Shown piece by piece: positions 57,988 through 64,000 of a stretch of DNA of 64,000 nucleotides (position 1 is the first letter of the stretch; every line of letters starts with the position of its first letter). The notes beneath the pieces were generated by a model. The model saw nothing but the letters and a program-made list of their open reading frames with translations, had not been told where the DNA came from and ran no database searches. The translations under genes were made by a program, and so were the position numbers. The stretch is from Thermococcus nautili. Its GTDB lineage: Archaea; Methanobacteriota_B; Thermococci; Thermococcales; Thermococcaceae. Where the stretch lies: NCBI RefSeq assembly GCF_000585495.1, contig NZ_CP007264.1, forward strand, positions 372,001 to 436,000. The letters run 5' to 3'.

Positions 57988-60087
57988 ATGAAGCGCCTGG
58001 CGGTTGCAATCGTATTACTATTCTTGGTAGGGCTGATTCCGACGTCGTTTTCTGTCGGGGCAAGCACTACCCACGTTACAAAGACCGTTTCAATAGAACC
58101 GACCGATGATACGTGGATAGCGGAAAGCGGTTACGTGGACTACAAAACTTACAGACTCGCCGTCGGTACCTATTATGGCAAGGAGGAGAGAGCCTACCTT
58201 AAGTTCAACCTCAACGGGGTCATCCCCAAGGGCGCCGTTATAGTCAGCGCAACCCTCTGGTTGCACGCTTATAACCACTACGGTTACCGCACCCATAACA
58301 TCTCTGTCTACGGCGTCCTCGATGACAACTGGAGCGAGGATACCCTTAGGTGGTACAATCAGCCCACCGATGCCGTCGGTCCCCTCGACTGGAGAGTCAT
58401 CTCGCTTCCGGACGGCAACGTCAACGCCGATTTCACCTGGAACGTTACCGAGTTCGTCAGGGAGCAGTTTGAGACCGATGGCGTCGTCAGCTTCTACCTC
58501 CACTCGAACCTCAGCCACGTGGACGTCAAGGACTACATATACTTCACCTCCAAGGACAGCAAGTACATTGACGAGCACCCCAAGCTTATAATCGAGTACT
58601 ACGTTCCCGTCGCCGTTAAGTCCCTCGAAATAAACGAGCCCCTCTACTCTGGAATCCCGGGCAAGGTTTATGTCAGCATTACCAACAGCGGAGACGCGGA
58701 GACCAACGTCACCTTCTACCTCAAGATAAACGGCGTTCCGCTCTACACCGAGAACATAACCCTCGGACCCAAGAGCACCGAGACCCTTGAGAAGACCTGG
58801 ATTCCGATGGCCAAAGGAGAATACAACGTCACCGCAGAGGTCGTCGGCGATGGAATCAACGACTTCATCACCAAGCAGGTTCAGGTTTACGTTAACCCCT
58901 ACAGGCTGTTCTACGGCCTCACATACCTCTACGAGAACGGCTACAACAGGATTGCACCCCAGCTCGATGAGCTCTACGAGAACCTGACCGCCACCGTTCA
59001 GGAGCTCCAGAAGTGCGGTGTGAACCTCGGCGACCTCTCCGACGACGTCAAGTGGATTGAGACCAACTACAACCTCACCAAGGCCGAGTACGCTAAGTTC
59101 CTTGAGATGAAGAACAGAACGGCGCTCTTCCTTTCGGGGAACAGGCTTTACACGTACTCCGTCATGGTTCACATAAGGAAGGCCCGCTTCCTTGCGCAGG
59201 ACGTTGTTGAGAGAATCGAAAAGGTTCTCCCAATACTCCAAGAGACGCTCGTCAAGGTCGAGCCCCTCTGCCACCCGCCGGTGAACGAGACCAACCAGAC
59301 CCAGACGAACCAGACGGCCGGAAACGTGACCGCGCCCTCGAACGGAACCGTGACAAACCAGACGATGGCCAACTACACGATTCACATCACCAAGGCCCTC
59401 ATAGACCTCTCGCACGGCCAGTACTACTTCACCAAATACGGCTTCACCGGCCTCCAGGAGAACATCGAGAACCTCGGCTGGGAGGTTAACGTCACTTACG
59501 CCCCGCTCACCTACGACGAGCTGAAGAAGTACGACGTCGTCATACTCACCAACCCCAAGACGAAGCTGAGCGACGAGGAGATAAGCGCCCTCAGAAAGTA
59601 CGTTGAGGAGGGAGGAGCACTCTTCGTGGCCGGTGACTGGTACAAGTACCTCAGCGAGGGCCTCAACGTACTCCTCGAAGGCACCGGCGTCCAGTTCGAG
59701 AAGACCGAACTCATGGACGATGACAGGAACAGTGGAAAGCCCTACTATCCGTTCATCGGAATCTACAACAGGAACTGCGCCATCACCAAGTACATCCCCG
59801 AGAACTGGACGATGTACTACAACGGCGACACCCTCAAGATTACCGGCGACGCGAAGTGGGTAATTAGGGGCTACGAGAGCGCCTACGCAGTTGACGCCGA
59901 GGGCAACACCGTCTACGAGAAGGGAAGCGAGCCCGTCGTTGCCGCGGCGGTAACCTTCGGAAAGGGCAGGATAGTCGTCTACGGCTCAAGCAAGGCCCTG
60001 AGTGACGCCTACTACAGCAAGTACATCAAGAGCAACTGGCCCTTCATCAAGGGCGCTCTCCTCTGGCTCGTCGGTGAGGAGAGCTGA
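57988..60087 (+). CDS. Large secreted protein with DNRLRE, CARDB-like and DUF4350-like domains
   Basis: 699 residues, signal peptide MKRLAVAIVLLFLVGLIPTS. Domains: about 30-200 DNRLRE-like (DDTWIAESG, YLKFNLNGVIPKGAVIVSAT, WSEDTLRWYNQPTD); about 205-300 CARDB-like Ig fold; 305-430 helical; an Asn/Thr-rich linker of about 30 residues with many N-glycosylation sites; 465-697 a DUF4350/GATase-like domain (YDVVILTNPKTKLSDEEISA, EEGGALFVAGDWYKYL). No C-terminal anchor is evident. GGGTGAT precedes the ATG. Function unknown, perhaps polysaccharide binding. Confidence 0.85.
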   Translation: MKRLAVAIVLLFLVGLIPTSFSVGASTTHVTKTVSIEPTDDTWIAESGYVDYKTYRLAVGTYYGKEERAYLKFNLNGVIPKGAVIVSATLWLHAYNHYGYRTHNISVYGVLDDNWSEDTLRWYNQPTDAVGPLDWRVISLPDGNVNADFTWNVTEFVREQFETDGVVSFYLHSNLSHVDVKDYIYFTSKDSKYIDEHPKLIIEYYVPVAVKSLEINEPLYSGIPGKVYVSITNSGDAETNVTFYLKINGVPLYTENITLGPKSTETLEKTWIPMAKGEYNVTAEVVGDGINDFITKQVQVYVNPYRLFYGLTYLYENGYNRIAPQLDELYENLTATVQELQKCGVNLGDLSDDVKWIETNYNLTKAEYAKFLEMKNRTALFLSGNRLYTYSVMVHIRKARFLAQDVVERIEKVLPILQETLVKVEPLCHPPVNETNQTQTNQTAGNVTAPSNGTVTNQTMANYTIHITKALIDLSHGQYYFTKYGFTGLQENIENLGWEVNVTYAPLTYDELKKYDVVILTNPKTKLSDEEISALRKYVEEGGALFVAGDWYKYLSEGLNVLLEGTGVQFEKTELMDDDRNSGKPYYPFIGIYNRNCAITKYIPENWTMYYNGDTLKITGDAKWVIRGYESAYAVDAEGNTVYEKGSEPVVAAAVTFGKGRIVVYGSSKALSDAYYSKYIKSNWPFIKGALLWLVGEES

Positions 60088-60101
60088 TTTCCTTCCTTTT
60101 C

Positions 60102-60929
60102 TTAAATTTCCCTCGGCGGGACGAGAATCCCGAGTTCCGTTATTATGCCCCGGATGTATTTCCAGGGCGTGATGTCGAAGAGGAAGTTCCTCACGCGGTA
60201 GCCCTGCCTTGCGTAAGGTCTCTCGAGTATTTCAACCTCGTCGCTCTTGAGTTCTGGGTGGAGCTTGAAGCTCTCGGTTGCAACGTAGAAGGGAACGCCG
60301 TTGTCGTGGCACGCAAGAGCGAGGAGGTAGGTGCCGGCTTTGTTCACAACCGCCCCATCGCGCGTTACGTTGTCCGCTCCCACAAGGGCTATCGTGGCGT
60401 TCCGGGCGAAGAGGCCGAGCTGAGCATCGGTTATGACCTCGAAGCGGATTCCTTCCCGTTCGAGGGCGCTCGCCAGCGCTATTCCCTCATAGTCCGGGGC
60501 GCTCTCGGTGAGGATTACCTTGAAGTTCGCCCCCTTGGCCTTTGCTGTCCTGAGTATCTCAAAGACCGCCGACGAGAAGGAGTGTGTTATAACCGTGTCG
60601 CCGTCCTCTATGAGCTCGCTTCCGATGTTGCCGATTGTCTTCTTCGCCTCGTCAATCAGACGGAGGAACTCTTCCGCCCGGGACTTGACGAGAAGGGGGT
60701 TGTCCGTTACGGGAATGAAGCGCGAGAGGTTGTAGAGCGAAGCCATCGTTGGGTTTATCCTTGGAAGCTCGTGCCTGAGCTCGATGAGGGCCTTCCTCAG
60801 CTCGTCGCCCTCAAGAAGGTCTGCCAGAATCAGGTAAGCTTCCGCTCCCCGTCTGGCCATCCAGCTTGCACCGCGTATCCTCTCGGCGCGGAGTTCTTCA
60901 AGAACGGATTTGACCTCGGGGGGAAGCAT
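60102..60929 (-). CDS. IF-2B alpha-like / ribose-1,5-bisphosphate isomerase-like protein
   Basis: 275 residues of the IF-2B-related isomerase family. GDTVITHSFSSAVFEILRTA, LTESAPDYEGIALASALERE and LVGADNVTRDGAVVNKAGTY carry the expected active-site loops, and the C-terminal FDITPWKYIRGIITELGILV is typical. It differs from the longer AMP-pathway R15P isomerase; its substrate is unproven, and annotation as a translation factor is probably historical. It ends 15 nt before the divergent secreted-protein stop (convergent) and lies 10 nt downstream of the KaiC-like gene. Confidence 0.82.
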   Translation of the reverse strand: MLPPEVKSVLEELRAERIRGASWMARRGAEAYLILADLLEGDELRKALIELRHELPRINPTMASLYNLSRFIPVTDNPLLVKSRAEEFLRLIDEAKKTIGNIGSELIEDGDTVITHSFSSAVFEILRTAKAKGANFKVILTESAPDYEGIALASALEREGIRFEVITDAQLGLFARNATIALVGADNVTRDGAVVNKAGTYLLALACHDNGVPFYVATESFKLHPELKSDEVEILERPYARQGYRVRNFLFDITPWKYIRGIITELGILVPPREI

Positions 60930-60938
60930 TTCGAACCC

Positions 60939-61637
60939 TCACGGCACGGTTCTGTCGGGGTGAACCACCATGCCGGTCTCGGTTATCTCGTAGGGTCTTA
61001 TGACGTTGTCGAAGCCGCTTCCGCGGAACTTGGTGACCTTGATGGCCCTCATCAGCTTTCCATCGCGCTCGAGGAGTTTCATCTCGATGACACCGCTCAC
61101 AAGGTACTCCTCGATGTCGGTCCTCTCGAGTTCAGACGTTATGAGAACCGTTACCTTGAGACGCATCATGCTCTTGACGAACGTCAGAAACGCCCTGCGG
61201 TAGTCAATCTCGTCCTTTGTGGCCAGCTTGAGCATCGTTATCGGGTCAACGACCACCCTCGAGTAGCGCCTGACCCTGAACTGCTCCTTTATTGATTCGG
61301 TGAGCTTGTTGAGGTTCTTGGCGAAGGTCTCGAAGAAGTCTTCAACCAAAACGTAGTGCTCGGTTGTTGGGGTAGCGTCAATTAGGGTGAAATCCTCGTG
61401 GTAAACGTCGAAGCCCATCCTCCCGAAGTCCTCTCTTATGTTCTCGGCGGGCTCTTCAAGGGTTATATACAGTACACTCTCCCCGTTTGCAACCCCCGCC
61501 ATCGCAAAGTGCATGGCCAGGGTCGTCTTTCCGGTTCCGGGCGAACCCTTGACGAGGTAAACCCTTCCGGGAATCAATCCACCGTGAAGCATTACGTCAA
61601 GCCCAGGGACCCCGGTTGAAATCCTTCCTGCGACCAT
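60939..61637 (-). CDS. KaiC-like RecA-superfamily ATPase
   Basis: 232 residues, single KaiC domain: STGVPGLDVMLHGGLIPGRV, Walker A VKGSPGTGKTTLAMHF, catalytic Glu pair LYITLEEPAENI, Walker B YSRVVVDPITML. Pyrococcus has a structurally known orthologue. The function is unknown; such proteins may be signalling or recombination ATPases. GAGAGGCG precedes the ATG. The downstream IF-2B-like gene is probably cotranscribed. Confidence 0.9.
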   Translation of the reverse strand: MVAGRISTGVPGLDVMLHGGLIPGRVYLVKGSPGTGKTTLAMHFAMAGVANGESVLYITLEEPAENIREDFGRMGFDVYHEDFTLIDATPTTEHYVLVEDFFETFAKNLNKLTESIKEQFRVRRYSRVVVDPITMLKLATKDEIDYRRAFLTFVKSMMRLKVTVLITSELERTDIEEYLVSGVIEMKLLERDGKLMRAIKVTKFRGSGFDNVIRPYEITETGMVVHPDRTVP

Positions 61638-61767
61638 CGCCTCTCAGCCATAACTTTTAACGACGTTCCCAATATAAGCTTATCTCTTCCCGTGGACACC
61701 GAATACCCTTCGAAAGAACTTTGAAAAAGGGAAGGGACGGGAAAGTCCCAACTAACCTCGGTGGGAA

Positions 61768-63615
61768 TCACGAAAGCGCCTTTAGGACGAAGGCGAGCAA
61801 ATCGGCAAGCTCCCTCGCCCTCGTCTCAGGTGAAGCACCCATGTGCCCGCTCTTTGTCTCGACGCGGAGATAAACCGGTGCTCCTACCTCTTTCAGCTTC
61901 AGGAAGAACTTTATTGCATGGGCCGGGTGCACGCGGTCGTCGTGGAGGCCAGTGTAGATGAGCGTCGGCGGGTATTCTGCCGGCCTGACGTTGTGGTATG
62001 GAGAGTATCTCAGCAGGAACTCCCTGTCCCTCGGGTCGTCGGGGTTGCCGTACTCCGGAATCCAGACGCTACCGATGTAGAGTTTGTGGAAGCGCATCAT
62101 GTCTATGACGGGGTAGCCTATCAGCGCCGAGTCCATTACGTCCGGCCTCTGGACGAGGGTTGCCGAGACCAGAAGACCGCCGTTGCTCCTGCCCCACGCC
62201 GCTACCCTGTATCCTTCGCCCTTCAGCTTCTCAAGGACGGCTATGAAGTCGTCGAAGACGTTCTGCTTATTTTCTCTCATCCCAGCCCTGTGCCACTCCT
62301 CGCCGTACTCGCTTCCGCCGCGCAGGTTGGCCATTCCGAAGGTTCCCCCGCGCTTTATGAAGGGAATCGCCTGCGGGAAAAAGCGTGGCGTCAGCGAGAT
62401 GTTGAAGCCACCGTATCCGAAGACCCAGGCTTTCTTCTCGTCCCTCTCGCCCTTAACAAGGAAGTAGTGAACCCTCGTCCCATCCTTCGAGACCGCGAAG
62501 TCCTCTTCGACCCTGAAGTTCCCCTCGATTTCTTGTCCCTCGACGAGCTTGAGCTCTCCGTCGAACTCGTAGAGCCTGTAGGGAACGGTGAAGCTCTCGT
62601 AGCGGAGCAAAACCTTCTTTCCGTCGGCGTCGAGCGGGTAAACGCTCCCAGGGAGGTCGAAGGTCATCTCGTCGAGCTTTTCTCCGTCGAGCGAGTAAAC
62701 CTCAAGCCTGTGGCTCGCGTGCACGAGCCTGCCCGCGAGGATTTTGTCCCCAACTAAGACGGCCCACTCAAGGGGGAACTCGCCCTCGGGAATTACCTCC
62801 TCGACTTTTCCGTCCTTGACCGCGATGAGCTTTCCCAATCCTTTCCCTTCCCTCGTCAGGAGGTAGAGCTTTCCGTTGATTACGTCAATCGGTTCAACCG
62901 GAACGTCCGCCGAGTAAACCTTCTCCCACTTCTCGGGCTCGTCTATCGGGCCGGCGTAGATTTCCGCACTGTTCCAGCCGAAGGTAACGGTAACCATCGC
63001 CCACTTTCCGTCGGTGCTCTTCCTCAGCGAAATGAAGTAGCCGGAGCCGAGGCCCTCTCCAAAGACCATCTTCTCCCCGTTTGCATCCTTTCGGAAGAAC
63101 CTCTCGGCCGGCGCTTTAACTCCGTCAGGCGTTTCCCCGTGCCTGTAGAAGCGGGCGAAGTAGTAGCCGTCTTCAAGGAAGGTGACGTTCCACACCGACG
63201 GCCTGAACTCCTCGATTAGCTCGCCGGTTTCGAGGTCGACGATTCTCGTTATTCCCTCGTCGGCACCGCCTATCGAGAAGCTGTAGGCCAGAAACCTGCC
63301 CTTTCCGTCCGCAGTGAATCCCTGAAGGAGAACCTCATCGTTAAGCTCCTTTTCAAGCTCCTTCGAGTCAACTATATCCTCTCCGCCGAGCCACCTGATA
63401 ATTTGCCTGTCCCTCTCGCGGTACATCGCTATAACGCCCTTCTCCGTCAGCTTCGCACCTGTTAAGACTGGAATCGAGTAGTACTCCCAGACCTCGGGAA
63501 AGAGTTCGTCGCTCAGCTCTCCTATGAACTCTCTAAACCTCCTGTTCTCCTCCTCGACGAGCTTTAGAACGCGCTCGTCCTTCAGGTTCTCGGCCCAGAT
63601 GTAGGGGTCTTCCAT
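61768..63615 (-). CDS. Prolyl oligopeptidase (S9 family)
   Basis: 615 residues from ATG 63615 with GGTGAT upstream, close in length and sequence to the well-studied P. furiosus prolyl endopeptidase. An N-terminal beta-propeller is followed by an alpha/beta hydrolase domain: nucleophile in AAWGRSNGGLL, Asp in HDDRVHPAHA, His in SGHMGAS. It cleaves peptides under about 30 residues after proline. A longer frame to 63711 covers the promoter. Divergent from ribD. Confidence 0.94.
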   Translation of the reverse strand: MEDPYIWAENLKDERVLKLVEEENRRFREFIGELSDELFPEVWEYYSIPVLTGAKLTEKGVIAMYRERDRQIIRWLGGEDIVDSKELEKELNDEVLLQGFTADGKGRFLAYSFSIGGADEGITRIVDLETGELIEEFRPSVWNVTFLEDGYYFARFYRHGETPDGVKAPAERFFRKDANGEKMVFGEGLGSGYFISLRKSTDGKWAMVTVTFGWNSAEIYAGPIDEPEKWEKVYSADVPVEPIDVINGKLYLLTREGKGLGKLIAVKDGKVEEVIPEGEFPLEWAVLVGDKILAGRLVHASHRLEVYSLDGEKLDEMTFDLPGSVYPLDADGKKVLLRYESFTVPYRLYEFDGELKLVEGQEIEGNFRVEEDFAVSKDGTRVHYFLVKGERDEKKAWVFGYGGFNISLTPRFFPQAIPFIKRGGTFGMANLRGGSEYGEEWHRAGMRENKQNVFDDFIAVLEKLKGEGYRVAAWGRSNGGLLVSATLVQRPDVMDSALIGYPVIDMMRFHKLYIGSVWIPEYGNPDDPRDREFLLRYSPYHNVRPAEYPPTLIYTGLHDDRVHPAHAIKFFLKLKEVGAPVYLRVETKSGHMGASPETRARELADLLAFVLKALS

Positions 63616-63663
63616 GAAAATCACCGTCTTAACGTTCGGCCCGGGCCATAAAAATCTTTCGTT

Positions 63664-63713
63664 GTTCCAAGTAAGGAACAAAAAATTTAAAATTTTGGAA
63701 CAAATGTCCAACC
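63664..63713 (+). promoter_or_regulatory. ribD promoter with inverted repeat
   Basis: GTTCC-AAGTAA-GGAAC (63665-63679, with the outer T at 63664) is a perfect 5-bp inverted repeat, and GGAAC recurs at 63697-63701. ATTTAAAA at 63685-63692 is the TATA box; 26 bp downstream lies ATG 63714 without an SD, so the message is leaderless. The repeat sits at or just before the TATA region. RibK/RbkR encoded at 12913-13548 is a natural candidate ligand, but the motif was not verified. Confidence 0.5.
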
Positions 63714-64000
63714 ATGAGCAGTGAAGATGAGAGATTCATGCGCTTGGCACTCGAGCTGGCGAAGCACGGTGAGGGCTGGGTCAATCCAAACCCAATGGTA
63801 GGGGCAGTTATCGTCAAGGACGGGAAGATAATAGGCGTCGGCTGGCACCGGCGCTTCGGCGAGAAGCACGCGGAGATCAATGCCATAGAGGACGCGAAGA
63901 GCAAGGGGCACGACGTGCGGGACGCAACTATGTACGTGACCCTCGAGCCCTGCTCCCACTGGGGGAAGCAGCCGCCTTGCGCCGACAGGATAATCAGGGA
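63714..64000 (+). CDS. ribD: Riboflavin-biosynthesis deaminase (RibD N-terminal part), truncated
   Basis: 95 codons visible before the window ends. Residues 1-95 show the cytidine-deaminase-type zinc motif: HAEINAI and EPCSHWGKQPPC, plus NPNPMVGAVIVKDGK. It deaminates the diaminopyrimidine intermediate in riboflavin synthesis; a reductase domain may follow beyond the edge. Leaderless start with TATA about 26 bp upstream. Confidence 0.93.
   Translation, partial: MSSEDERFMRLALELAKHGEGWVNPNPMVGAVIVKDGKIIGVGWHRRFGEKHAEINAIEDAKSKGHDVRDATMYVTLEPCSHWGKQPPCADRIIR

Noticed and set aside
58090-59415. 441-codon minus-strand ORF opposite the secreted protein gene
   Set aside because: Valine/leucine-rich antisense shadow; the sense frame has signal peptide, SD and recognisable domains.
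1-64000. tRNA genes, rRNA, CRISPR arrays, IS elements, replication origin
   Set aside because: No cloverleaf with a T-arm motif, no regularly spaced repeats, no transposase and no Orc/Cdc6 gene or origin-box cluster were found by reading; short or degenerate cases could be missed.

Overview
The window is chromosomal DNA from a hyperthermophilic archaeon of the order Thermococcales, almost certainly a Thermococcus. The basis is: a Pyrococcus-type NADPH-dependent sulfhydrogenase I operon, ADP-dependent serine kinase SerK, archaeal-type MetK, membrane LonB with an intein, the GINS-associated nuclease GAN next to ribosomal proteins S15 and S3Ae, archaeal SD motifs (GGTGAT/GGAGGTG), and TATA boxes about 25 bp upstream of short-leader or leaderless starts. 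No rRNA, tRNA, IS element or CRISPR array was found. Genes are packed tightly, often with ATGA or GTGA overlaps.

Layout. 1-511: toxin-antitoxin pair with the PIN toxin cut by the window edge. 566-4991: hydBGDA hydrogenase operon with a SurR-like site and a small membrane protein upstream of its promoter. 5030-8688: duplicated metal/B12-type binding lipoprotein, XRE-CBS regulator, a two-hairpin H/ACA guide RNA, a DMT transporter. 8781-16541: C/D guide RNA, DUF2226 protein, TrkA-N/DHH fusion, PRC-barrel protein, riboflavin kinase/regulator, endonuclease V, translin, a second H/ACA-like RNA, metK. 16670-24596: phosphoesterase, aromatic aminotransferase, DUF763, serK, a C/D RNA, DUF835, HAD hydrolase, sufBC. 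24699-34202: intein-containing lon, DUF2666, two further C/D RNAs, RidA, JAMM peptidase, ArsR/MazG pair, Lrp, DUF92, THUMP-SPOUT protein and an AAA ATPase with an elaborate promoter repeat. 34311-37081: core operon rps15-gan-pcc1-rps3ae. 37230-44352: a six-gene operon of secreted, lipoprotein and small soluble proteins of unknown function, led by a metal-regulator-like box. 44448-50797: AEC transporter, VapBC, and a giant RND exporter divergent from a PadR regulator. 50962-57390: ArsR-led operon of membrane and beta-solenoid proteins, two MFS paralogues, a roadblock protein pair. 57383-64000: cobalamin adenosyltransferase, a large secreted glycoprotein, IF-2B-like protein, KaiC-like ATPase, prolyl oligopeptidase and the start of ribD.

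Most notable signals. (1) Six non-coding guide RNAs within about 25 kb (four C/D, two H/ACA). One C/D RNA starts inside the stop codon of one gene and ends against the SD of the next. (2) Three copies of TTAGG-N4-CCTAA, a DtxR/IdeR-like palindrome, all at promoters, including those of the hydrogenase and of the six-gene surface operon. (3) The six-gene surface operon itself (37230-44352), the best candidate for an undescribed system. (4) A second coupled operon (50962-54036) joining an ArsR-type regulator, a membrane protein, a 26-codon ORF and two DUF4097-like proteins. (5) Several local regulators with visible repeats in their own promoters (XRE-CBS, PadR, two ArsR, an AAA ATPase with a C-terminal winged-helix-like region). 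Functional statements come from family knowledge and motif reading; no database search was possible.
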